Part shown: one piece after another, positions 1-7,710 of the stretch
Layout: the number at the start of each line of letters is the position of its first letter
How positions within the stretch are numbered: position 1 is the first letter of the stretch
DNA from: Bacillota bacterium
Lineage (GTDB): Bacteria; Bacillota; Bacilli; Paenibacillales; NBRC-103111
Direction of reading: 5' to 3'
Assembly (NCBI GenBank): GCA_023388055.1
Contig: JAEWGW010000024.1
Location: 58,498-122,497, forward strand
DNA length: 64,000 nucleotides
Translations under genes and position numbers: made by a program
Notes under the pieces: generated by a model
What the model was told of the DNA's origin: nothing
The model's database searches: none
What the model saw: the letters and a program-made list of their open reading frames with translations, nothing else

Positions 1-92
1 AGCACCTGTCCTCCGGATAGCTCCAGGTTGATGTTTTTTAGAATCAGACGGTTACTTTTATAGCCAAAGGAGGCATTCTTCACTTCCAGCAT
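1..92 (-). CDS. Iron-siderophore ABC transporter ATPase, N-terminus only
   Basis: This is the first 30 or so codons of a cytoplasmic ABC ATPase; the rest lies outside the window. The translation begins MLEVKNASFGYKSNR and continues ILKNINLELSGGQV, the usual first strands of an ABC nucleotide-binding domain just before Walker A. Its ATG shares one base with the stop of the upstream permease gene (TAATG), and an AGGAGGGG ribosome binding site lies inside the permease gene end. The arrangement lipoprotein, FecCD permease, ATPase identifies it as the FecE/FhuC-type energy subunit. No catalytic motif is inside the window. Confidence 0.85.
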   Translation of the reverse strand, partial: MLEVKNASFGYKSNRLILKNINLELSGGQV

Positions 93-1105
93 TATCGCCA
101 GGCCCCTCCTGTCCGTTTAAGCAATACGATAAAAAAGGGAGCGCCAATGACAGCAGTCAATATGGAAATGGGGATTTCGGCTGCAGTAGCCGCACGGGCA
201 AAGGTGTCCACCACCACCAGGAAGGAGGCGCCCAGACACATGCTGATCGGGACTACCTTGCTGTTGTTGCTGCCAAACATCATACGGGCGATGTGAGGCA
301 TCAGGAGTCCCACCCATCCCACCAGACCGCACATGGATACGCAGGCTGCCGTAATCATGGTGGAGGCGACAATCACATAAAGGCGGAGCCGCTTGACGTT
401 AATGCCCATAGACTTGGCTTCCTCCTCCCCCAAAGACAGGATATTCAGCCGCCAGCGCAGAGCGTACAGGATGATGCAGCCGGTCAGGATAAAGGGAGCG
501 CCGATGAGCAGCCCGGAATACGTGGCTCCCGTCAGGCTTCCCATCAGCCAATAGGTGATAGCCGGCAGCTTGCTCTCCGTATCCGCCACATACTTGATCA
601 GGGACACGAAGGCCTGGAACATGTAGCTGACGACAACACCGCCGAGAACCATCAGAATAATCGAGGACCCGGCCTTGGAGCGCCCGATAAAAATAGCGAT
701 AGCCACTGCCGCCAGGCCAAAAGCCAGCGCGAATATCTGCACAAACACCAGATTGAGACTCCACAGCAGGGCAAGCGCAGCACCAAAGCCGGCGCCTGCG
801 GATACTCCCAGAATGTCCGGAGAAGCCAAGGGGTTGGAGAACAGCGCCTGCAGCGCCGTTCCCGCCAAGCTCAGACCCATGCCGCATAACAGCGCCAGCA
901 AAATACGCGGAAGCCGCACATGAACAATGACGGAATACGCCTGCGGATCGGCAGAATCCCGTCCTCCTGTCAGAGCTTGCAGCAGCACCTGGATGGATTC
1001 CCCTACACTCACGGAGTAGCGCCCGGCGCCAATACATAGCAGGGAGATAACGACCGGAAGTAGAACAATCAGGATGGTTACCGTTCGCCTGACTTTATTG
1101 TTCAT
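92..1105 (-). CDS. FecCD-family iron-siderophore ABC permease
   Basis: A 337-residue polytopic membrane protein of the FecCD (BtuC-like) family that moves ferric siderophore, or a related chelate, across the cytoplasmic membrane. Length and hydrophobic pattern fit the usual ten helices. The family hallmarks are visible: the RLPRILLALLCG motif near residue 65, the ATPase-coupling stretch GEEEAKSMGINVKRLR around residue 228, and GLVGWVGLLMPHIARM near residue 265. Its ATG overlaps the stop of the lipoprotein gene by one base, and its own stop overlaps the ATPase start, so the three genes are translationally coupled. Only one permease gene is seen, so it probably works as a homodimer. Confidence 0.93.
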   Translation of the reverse strand: MNNKVRRTVTILIVLLPVVISLLCIGAGRYSVSVGESIQVLLQALTGGRDSADPQAYSVIVHVRLPRILLALLCGMGLSLAGTALQALFSNPLASPDILGVSAGAGFGAALALLWSLNLVFVQIFALAFGLAAVAIAIFIGRSKAGSSIILMVLGGVVVSYMFQAFVSLIKYVADTESKLPAITYWLMGSLTGATYSGLLIGAPFILTGCIILYALRWRLNILSLGEEEAKSMGINVKRLRLYVIVASTMITAACVSMCGLVGWVGLLMPHIARMMFGSNNSKVVPISMCLGASFLVVVDTFARAATAAEIPISILTAVIGAPFFIVLLKRTGGAWR

Positions 1106-2283
1106 TATTTACTCGCCCCGGATGCCTCGCTGGCCGGATGGTAGATGCTCTCCAGCTCTTCATCGGTCAGCTTGTAGCCGTAGAAGGTGGAATAATATTC
1201 TCTGATTTTCTGGTTCACATCAATGTCGGCGAACAGCTCGGGGTAATTGGTTTTGGACATCCACCACAAGGAAAGGATCGATTCGGAATTGGGCGGATAC
1301 CAGCGGAACATGCCTAACGGGAATTTATAAATCATGCCGTTTTTGGCTGCCCTCACCGTGCTCCAGTCATGCCCCTTCCGGGCCTTACTCTGAATCAGCT
1401 CCTCTGCGGAATAAGGACTGAAGTCGGCCAGGTAAATAATATCCGGGTCCCACTCGTACACTTGCTCTATGGTAATCTGCTTGTTTCCGGTAAAAGCGCC
1501 AGCCGCCGCATTGATCCCGCCGGAGCCTCTGGCCCAATAATCGGGAAACTGCTTGCCGCCGGAGGTGCCCATGGAGGTGGCATCATATCCGTTTAGCACC
1601 AGGATTTTCTTCTTGTCACTTTCTTTTAATGTGGACAGCCGCTTTTGAATCTCATCATAATTCTTCTGGTTGTATTCGATGATGGCTGCGGCCTTTTCTT
1701 CCATTCCGAAGGCTTGTCCCAGAATGTTGACCCAACTGATATACGTTTTTACGGTGTCAAATTCGGCGGCATTAACACTGAAGCCCAAAGCGGGAATGCC
1801 CATTTTGCGGTAAAACTCCTTCTGCTTGTCATCCCCCGCTGTATACAGAACCAGGTCCGGCTTGAGATTCAGAACAGATTCCAGATTAACCTCGTTGTTC
1901 TGATAAAAGCTGGTGTCGACCTTCAGAATTTCCGGATAAGCCGACTTGAGCAGGGAATACTTCGCGGCAAACATCGAACCGGGAAGCATGCCGACTACCG
2001 TTTTGGCTGACCCTACGAAGAGCGGGTAGATGGACCCGAAGGGCTGGAAGGTAATGACCACCCTCTGCACATTGGGGGGGATAACGACCGTGTCTCCAGC
2101 CTGGTCCACGACCGATCTTGCGGCGGAAGCGGGAGAAGGTGCGGCGGCCTGGCTGTTGGCCGGTTTTTCAGTAGGGGCGGCTGTGGAGCCTGCTCCCTGA
2201 TTCGATGCGCCGCAGGCGCTTAATCCTACGGCCAGAATAAGTGCCGCGGCGAGAGATCCAAACCATGTACGCAATACATTCAC
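1105..2283 (-). CDS. Iron-siderophore ABC transporter substrate-binding lipoprotein
   Basis: The 392-residue extracellular receptor of the transporter, FepB/FhuD/BtuF type. It has a signal peptide ending in the lipobox LSAC, followed by a low-complexity Ala/Pro/Ser linker of about 35 residues and a periplasmic-binding fold (PNVQRVVITFQPFGSIYPL, then KPDLVLYTAG, then WDPDIIYLADFSPYS). The listed start is a GTG. An in-frame TTG nine bases downstream (2274) sits at a better distance from the AAAGG sequence and may be the real start. A Fur-like box lies about 55 bases upstream, so expression should rise under iron limitation. The siderophore cannot be told from sequence. Confidence 0.9.
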   Translation of the reverse strand: MNVLRTWFGSLAAALILAVGLSACGASNQGAGSTAAPTEKPANSQAAAPSPASAARSVVDQAGDTVVIPPNVQRVVITFQPFGSIYPLFVGSAKTVVGMLPGSMFAAKYSLLKSAYPEILKVDTSFYQNNEVNLESVLNLKPDLVLYTAGDDKQKEFYRKMGIPALGFSVNAAEFDTVKTYISWVNILGQAFGMEEKAAAIIEYNQKNYDEIQKRLSTLKESDKKKILVLNGYDATSMGTSGGKQFPDYWARGSGGINAAAGAFTGNKQITIEQVYEWDPDIIYLADFSPYSAEELIQSKARKGHDWSTVRAAKNGMIYKFPLGMFRWYPPNSESILSLWWMSKTNYPELFADIDVNQKIREYYSTFYGYKLTDEELESIYHPASEASGASK

Positions 2284-2338
2284 CCTTTCTTTACGAAGCG
2301 ATTGGTTTACAGTGCTTGGAGAAGATATTAACAGTAAA

Positions 2339-2353
2339 TGAGAATCATTTTCA
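2339..2353 (-). promoter_or_regulatory. Fur-like operator of the iron uptake operon
   Basis: TGAGAATCATTTTCA fits the 7-1-7 Fur box TGATAATNATTATCA at 12 of 14 defined positions. It lies about 55 bases upstream of the lipoprotein start, next to an A/T-rich stretch suited to a promoter. Fur is the obvious regulator given the genes downstream; PerR and Zur boxes are similar but fit the context less well. Confidence 0.82.
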
Positions 2354-2430
2354 GTTGCCGGGGCAACAAACGGTAAAACAAAACTTCCCGGAAGAATGAG
2401 AGGGAGGTGGTGCCATCATCACGGACACAA

Positions 2431-2457
2431 CAAAAAAACCGCCGGAAACGGCGGTTT
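2431..2457 (-). terminator. Rho-independent terminator after the peptide ABC ATPase gene
   Basis: An eight-base-pair perfect stem (2436-2443 with 2450-2457) with a six-base loop. Read on the minus strand it is followed by a run of T residues. It lies downstream of the fused ATPase gene and upstream of the Fur-regulated promoter, separating the two transcription units. The 371 bp between the two genes otherwise hold the Fur box and the short tandem repeat at 2571-2670. Confidence 0.85.
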
Positions 2458-2570
2458 GACCTTGCAGATATGAATATGTCCGAGTGTTGGGCGGAAGGAG
2501 CGGATTCCGGCCTCTAAGTGCTGCACAGTTCCGTTAGGCCCGGAGGGGCGCCTTCCAGCCTGTCCATTAC

Positions 2571-2670
2571 CTTACTCCTCCGATGCCAGACCCTACTTCC
2601 CCTGATGCCCGACCCTGCTCTCCCGATGCCAGGCCTACTCCTCTAAGCCGGACCTTACTCCCCCGAAGCC
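2571..2670 (-). repeat. Degenerate ~20-bp tandem repeat across the ATPase gene end
   Basis: Five imperfect copies of a 20- to 22-base unit, each reading on the minus strand roughly GC(A/T)TCGGGGGAGTA followed by a G-rich spacer. The first copy encodes the last residues and the stop codon of the ATPase (ASGE-stop); the other four lie beyond the stop. It looks like repeat expansion of the gene's 3' end. Confidence 0.75.
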
Positions 2671-4394
2671 ACGGCCACCCAATGGCCGGGATGGGCCTCT
2701 ACGAAGCGGGAATGCTCCAGGCTGTACGGATCGGCCTTGGCGGATTCCGTTGGCACCGTGAAGGTTTTTTTCTTCTCGATGGCCGGATCGGGAACGGGGA
2801 TAGCCGCCAGCAGGGACTTGGTGTACGGATGCAGGGGATTGGTGTACAGCTCCTCGCTTTCCGCCAGCTCCACGATTTTGCCCTTGTACATCACCGCCAC
2901 CCGGTCGCTGATATGCTTGACCATGGACAGATCATGGGCGATGAACAGGTAGGTTAGACCCAGCCGCTGCTGCAGCTCCTCCAGGAGCTTGACGATCTGG
3001 GCCTGGATGGACACATCCAAGGCCGACAGGGGTTCGTCGCAGACGATAAACTCGGGCTCTACCGCAAGCGTCCGGGCGATGCCAATCCGCTGCCGCTGTC
3101 CGCCGGAGAACTCGTGGGGATACCGCGGCGCATGGGAAGCGCTCAAACCCACCATCTCCAGGAGCTCCTCCACCCGCTTCTGGCGGGCTTGTTTGCCGCT
3201 GGTCATGCCGTGGACATCCAGCGCCTCACCGATAATGTCCTCCACACGCAGCCTGGGGTTCAGCGAAGCATAGGGGTCCTGGAAAATCATCTGCATGTGG
3301 CGGCGCATGATTTTCATTTCCTTGCGGTTCAGCCGGTTTAAGGGGATGCCCTTAAACAGCACCTCACCGCCGCTGGGTTCGTTCAGCCGGAGAATGGCCC
3401 GTCCGGTGGTGGACTTGCCGCTGCCGGATTCTCCGACCACACCCAGGGTTTCGCCGGCCCGGATATCGAAGCTGATGTCATTGACCGCCTTCACAATCTG
3501 GCCCTTGCCCATGTCGAAATATTGCCGGAGGGAGCGGACCTCCAGAAGCGGCTGGCCGTCCTCCGACCGGATAATGGCAGGGGCGGGTTTGGGCCGTTTT
3601 TTCTCGTCCAGACGGGGCAGGGCATTCAGCAGATTCCGGGTGTAGGGATGTTGGGGGGCGGCGAATATCTCCTCCGTGGTCCCCTCCTCCACAATCTCCC
3701 CTTCCTTCATCACCACCACCCGGTCACACATGCCGGCCACGACGCTCAGGTCATGGGTAATCAGAATAATCGAGGTGCCCAACTGGCGCTGCAGCTCCTT
3801 CATCTGATGGAGAATTTGGGCCTGAATGGTTACGTCCAGAGCCGTAGTGGGTTCATCGGCAATAAGCAGAGAAGGCCGGCAGGCCAGGGCGATGGCAATC
3901 ATCACACGCTGGCGCATACCGCCTGAGAATTCATGGGGATACTGCATATAGCGGGTGTCGCTGTTGGGAATACCAACCATACGGAGCATTTCCAGCCCCT
4001 CGCGCCTTGCCTCTTGGGCGGACAAGCCGCGGTGTTTGATGAGGCTTTCCTCAATTTGGCGGCCGATCCGCATAGTCGGATTCAGAGAGGACATGGGGTC
4101 CTGGAAGATCATGCCGATGTCCCGGCCGCGGATGGCTTCCATCTCATGAGAGGATTTATCAGCCAGGTTCTGGCCCTGGAACAGGACCTCGCCTGCTTTG
4201 ACCATGGAGGGAGGAGACGGCAGGAGACGCATAATGGTGCGTGCCGTTACACTTTTGCCGCTGCCCGATTCGCCGACAATACCCAGGGTTTCCCCCCGGC
4301 CTACCTCAAAGCTGACGTTCCGAACTGCTTCCACTTCCTTGTCCCGGGTAAAGAACGAAACGGACAAATGATTCACCTTTAACAACGTATCCAT
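2655..4394 (-). CDS. Fused dipeptide/oligopeptide ABC transporter ATPase (DppD-DppF type)
   Basis: A 579-residue cytoplasmic protein with two complete ABC nucleotide-binding domains in tandem, equivalent to DppD plus DppF (or YejF/GsiA). Domain 1 has Walker A GESGSGKS at 41-48, signature FSGGMRQR at 156-163 and Walker B LLIADEPTTALD at 176-187. Domain 2 has Walker A at 321-328, signature FSGGQRQR at 429-436 and Walker B FIVCDEPLSALD at 449-460. Both carry the HPYT motif of the oligopeptide-transporter C-terminal extension. All catalytic motifs are intact. It is transcribed away from the two permease genes at 4634-7603, which it most likely energises; separating the ATPase from the permeases by a divergent promoter is uncommon. 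Confidence 0.93.
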   Translation of the reverse strand: MDTLLKVNHLSVSFFTRDKEVEAVRNVSFEVGRGETLGIVGESGSGKSVTARTIMRLLPSPPSMVKAGEVLFQGQNLADKSSHEMEAIRGRDIGMIFQDPMSSLNPTMRIGRQIEESLIKHRGLSAQEARREGLEMLRMVGIPNSDTRYMQYPHEFSGGMRQRVMIAIALACRPSLLIADEPTTALDVTIQAQILHQMKELQRQLGTSIILITHDLSVVAGMCDRVVVMKEGEIVEEGTTEEIFAAPQHPYTRNLLNALPRLDEKKRPKPAPAIIRSEDGQPLLEVRSLRQYFDMGKGQIVKAVNDISFDIRAGETLGVVGESGSGKSTTGRAILRLNEPSGGEVLFKGIPLNRLNRKEMKIMRRHMQMIFQDPYASLNPRLRVEDIIGEALDVHGMTSGKQARQKRVEELLEMVGLSASHAPRYPHEFSGGQRQRIGIARTLAVEPEFIVCDEPLSALDVSIQAQIVKLLEELQQRLGLTYLFIAHDLSMVKHISDRVAVMYKGKIVELAESEELYTNPLHPYTKSLLAAIPVPDPAIEKKKTFTVPTESAKADPYSLEHSRFVEAHPGHWVAVASGE

Positions 4395-4534
4395 GCTTTC
4401 ACCTACGCATCTACTAGGGATTTTTCAGAAAAATTTTTGAACAACCCAAAATTATATTGGTAATTGTATCACGGATATTATAAAATGATGAAATAAAAGT
4501 TTTGCAATTCTTCAAAAATGTCCGTGCACCCGTA

Positions 4535-4563
4535 TTGACAGCGAGGGGAGCCAAACATAAAAC
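4535..4563 (+). promoter_or_regulatory. Candidate sigma-A promoter of the peptide permease operon
   Basis: A perfect TTGACA at 4535-4540, a 17-base spacer and TAAAAC (four of six matches to TATAAT) at 4558-4563, about 70 bases before the permease start. The rest of the 239-bp divergent region (4395-4633) is A/T-rich and must also hold the promoter of the ATPase gene on the minus strand; a TTGCAA and a TATAAT 19 bases apart are present but poorly spaced. Confidence 0.45.
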
Positions 4564-4633
4564 CTTGTAACTCTATGGGATTTATTAGAATACTTGGTAA
4601 TCTACATTTCGGAGAAGAATCGAGGCGCTGAAC

Positions 4634-6070
4634 ATGTCCGGAGACATCACTGCAACGGGTACCCGCTCCGCCGGACGGCTGGCGGAAATTTATTCGAAAA
4701 TGCTGCTCCATCCCGCCTACCGCTATCTGCTGCTCCTGTTGGGAGCGCCGGTGAATGCGGTGGTGTTTTTCATATATCTGTACCGCCGCAAGCTTAGCGG
4801 ACAGAGCGGGCGGCGCCGGGAGCTGGAGCGCCAGCTGCAGGAGACCGGAGAGTACGAACGGCTGCTGGAGGAGGGGCGCGGACAGCTGCTCCGGAAGCAC
4901 CGGTTCTTCGGTCAGACGGCAAGTCCCGAGAAGCTGGAGCGAGAAGCCGGACAGATTGCCCGAGAGCGGCTGCAGGACCGGATCGGACGGGAGCTGGAGC
5001 GGCAGCAGGGCGGCAGAGGCGGCATCACCTATGCAAGCACCTTCGGGGAGCTGGCAGCCAATCCGCTGTTCCTCGGGTTATCCCTGATTCCCGGAATCCT
5101 GATGTATCTTTTGATGGCCATTTACAGTAATCCTTATCTCAAATATATCGCCGAACGCCTTCTGATGACGGTATTTGTTATCTTCGGTGTGGCCTTTCTG
5201 GTTTTCACCATCCTCTATATTTCCCCAATGAACCCCGCCGCCAACATTATTGGTGAAACGGCAACGGCAGAGCAGATTGCCGCCTTCAACAAGCTGTACG
5301 GGCTGGATCAGCCTTATCTGGTACAGCTGTGGGACACCATCAAGGGAATCCTGACCTTCGATCTGGGCAGATCCTTCCAGGGCAATGAAGAGGTGACGGT
5401 GGCCATTGCCAACAAGTTCCCGGTGACCATGACACTGACGGCTATCGCCACGCTGGTATCCGTGCTCATCGCACTGCCTGTGGGGATTATCTCCGCCACC
5501 AAGTCCAACTCTTTTCTGGATTATACGCTGATGTTCATTGCGCTTCTGGGGTTGTCGATCCCGAACTTCTGGCAGGGCCTGATTTTTATCCTGACCTTCG
5601 CCATCAAGCTGCATTGGCTTCCCGCCACCTTCAATCCGGCTAACTGGCTGTCCATGATTATGCCGGTGGTGGTGCTTGGCACAGGGTTGACTGCTGCAGT
5701 GGCGCGGATGACCCGTTCGTCCATACTGGAGGTTATCCATGAGGACTATATCATTACCGCAAGGGCCAAGGGTCTCTCCAGCCGGCAGGTGCTGTGGCGC
5801 CATGCCATGGGTAATGCGCTGATCCCCATTGTTACAGTGGTGGGCCTGCAGTTCGGGGGGATGCTGGGCGGCGCGGCGGTAACCGAGAAGGTATTCAACA
5901 TCAACGGGATCGGCAGCTACATTGTGGATAAACAATTTGTCCCCGATATCCCCGGAATTATGGGCGGCGTTGTCTACACCGCCATCGCCATTTCCTTGGT
6001 CAACATGATCATTGATATTTTCTACGCTTTGGCCGATCCGCGGATCCGCTCCAAAATGAGGCAATACTAA
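4634..6070 (+). CDS. Peptide ABC transporter permease (DppB type) with long N-terminal extension
   Basis: A 478-residue membrane protein. From about residue 170 it is a standard DppB/OppB permease: YIAERLLMTVFVIFGVAFLVF as first helix, YGLDQPYLVQLW, and the coupling loop EDYIITARAKGLSSRQVLWRH. The first 165 residues are not part of that family: a hydrophobic helix at about 30-50, a strongly charged Arg/Glu-rich segment at 51-128 that should form a coiled coil, and a second hydrophobic helix at about 145-163. The ATG is preceded by GAGGCG. It is followed after 15 bases by the second permease. Role: one half of the transmembrane channel, pairing with the next gene's product. The extension's function is unknown. 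Confidence 0.9.
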   Translation: MSGDITATGTRSAGRLAEIYSKMLLHPAYRYLLLLLGAPVNAVVFFIYLYRRKLSGQSGRRRELERQLQETGEYERLLEEGRGQLLRKHRFFGQTASPEKLEREAGQIARERLQDRIGRELERQQGGRGGITYASTFGELAANPLFLGLSLIPGILMYLLMAIYSNPYLKYIAERLLMTVFVIFGVAFLVFTILYISPMNPAANIIGETATAEQIAAFNKLYGLDQPYLVQLWDTIKGILTFDLGRSFQGNEEVTVAIANKFPVTMTLTAIATLVSVLIALPVGIISATKSNSFLDYTLMFIALLGLSIPNFWQGLIFILTFAIKLHWLPATFNPANWLSMIMPVVVLGTGLTAAVARMTRSSILEVIHEDYIITARAKGLSSRQVLWRHAMGNALIPIVTVVGLQFGGMLGGAAVTEKVFNINGIGSYIVDKQFVPDIPGIMGGVVYTAIAISLVNMIIDIFYALADPRIRSKMRQY

Positions 6071-6085
6071 AGGCAGGTGAACCCC

Positions 6086-7603
6086 ATGACCAAAAAACCA
6101 GCTTCCCCACTAACCAATCAGGAAATCCACTTCCGCCTTGCCTCTGCACCGGAATATGCCCAGGCCAGCTTCGCCGGTATTGTTTCCCTGGCCTTGGCGG
6201 CCGTGTTCTTCATAAGCGGTATTGACTGGGCCGCCGGAGCACTGAAGCCGGTCTGGACCACGATCTCCCTGCTGTTCCTGCTGTTTGGTCTGCTTCAGTT
6301 GGCTGTGCTGCGGCTTATCCGCCGGGATCTTCTGGCTGAAGGCACCATCCGGTCCTCCACCCGGCGTCTGGGCTGGGGGCTGATGCTCAGCGTGCTCACC
6401 GGAAATTTGTTTGTCGCTATTGCCGCGTACCAGCTGGTGAAGCGGCGCAAAAGCCCGGCTTACATCCTGGCGGGGTATACCCTGCTGACCACCCTGTTTG
6501 TATTCGCCGTTTCCACGCTCAATATGTTCAAGCCGTATGTGGCGGACACCTTCCTCCTGGGAATGGGAGTTCTGATTATAGCCGCGGTGCTTCAATTGAT
6601 CGCACTGCTGGTTATCGCCCGGCATGATGATGACAGCCGGCTGCCGGCCTGGATGTGGGGGATTGCCGCGCTGCTGCTGGCAACGGCGGCCACCGGCAAC
6701 CTGTTCGCTCTTTTTCTGGCGCTGCTCCTGATGTCGCGGCTTCGGGACAAAGGGTATACCTCGGGATCCAAGCTGAGCGATATTGTCGCCAAGCTGTCCC
6801 GCAGCTCCACCTCCATGCTGGGTTTGTTCTTCGTAGGGTTTCTGACGTCCCTGGCCGTGTGCAGCTATCTGACCTTCGACTACAGCATGGCCATTGAAAA
6901 TAATTACAGCAATATTCTGCATGTCCCGTCCTTGGTTTATCCCATGGGGACGGATAATTTCGGACGGGATCTGTTCTCGCGGATCGTCTTCGGGGCACGG
7001 ATTTCCCTTACCGTCGGTATCCTGTCCACCCTCATTCCGTTTGTTATAGGCGGCACCCTTGGTGCCATTTCCGGCTATTACGGCCGTACCACCGATAATC
7101 TGATCATGCGGGCGCTGGATATTCTGTATGCCATCCCCGGCATCCTGCTGGCGATTGCCATTATTGCCGCCTTCGGAGCCAGTACCGGCAATCTGATTCT
7201 GGCCTTGTCTGTGGGAGCCATTCCCACCTACGCCCGGACCATGCGGGCCAACGTGATGATGGTGTCCACCCTGGAGTATGTCCAGGCTGCCCGGGCCTTC
7301 GGCTCCGGCGATGGAGCCATTCTGTTCAAGCACATCGTACCCAACTCCATGGCGCCGATGATTGTCAAAGCCACACTCACCATCGGCACCGCCGTCATTT
7401 CCACCAGCAGCTTAAGCTTCCTGGGGTTAGGCGTGGAGCCGCATATCCCCGAATGGGGCAATATATTAAAGGTGGGCAGCGCCTACCTGGAGACCCATTC
7501 CTTTACCGCGATTTACCCTGGCCTGGCCATTATCCTGCTGGTGCTCTCCTTCAACTTCCTGGGAGACGGACTGCGGGACGCCTTGGACCCGAAGCTGGAC
7601 TAA
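6086..7603 (+). CDS. Peptide ABC transporter permease (DppC type) with six extra membrane helices
   Basis: A 505-residue protein. The C-terminal part is a normal DppC/OppC permease, with the conserved YPMGTDNFGRDLFSRIVFGAR before the channel domain and the coupling loop EYVQAARAFGSGDGAILFKH. It is preceded by about 230 residues holding six predicted membrane segments absent from standard DppC, which is only about 300 residues long. The ATG at 6086 is preferred because AGGCAGGTG lies six bases ahead; an in-frame GTG at 6077 is possible. Together with its partner at 4634 it should form the channel. Both permeases of this system being extended suggests that the added segments pack together in the complex. 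Confidence 0.9.
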   Translation: MTKKPASPLTNQEIHFRLASAPEYAQASFAGIVSLALAAVFFISGIDWAAGALKPVWTTISLLFLLFGLLQLAVLRLIRRDLLAEGTIRSSTRRLGWGLMLSVLTGNLFVAIAAYQLVKRRKSPAYILAGYTLLTTLFVFAVSTLNMFKPYVADTFLLGMGVLIIAAVLQLIALLVIARHDDDSRLPAWMWGIAALLLATAATGNLFALFLALLLMSRLRDKGYTSGSKLSDIVAKLSRSSTSMLGLFFVGFLTSLAVCSYLTFDYSMAIENNYSNILHVPSLVYPMGTDNFGRDLFSRIVFGARISLTVGILSTLIPFVIGGTLGAISGYYGRTTDNLIMRALDILYAIPGILLAIAIIAAFGASTGNLILALSVGAIPTYARTMRANVMMVSTLEYVQAARAFGSGDGAILFKHIVPNSMAPMIVKATLTIGTAVISTSSLSFLGLGVEPHIPEWGNILKVGSAYLETHSFTAIYPGLAIILLVLSFNFLGDGLRDALDPKLD

Positions 7604-7710
7604 TGGTCCTTTAACCACCGGAATCCGCATTCCTTGCATCAGAAGCGAATGTGCGTTCATAGATAAGATTTTTTTACAAAAACATATTTCAATCAGGAGG
7701 GAACCAAATC

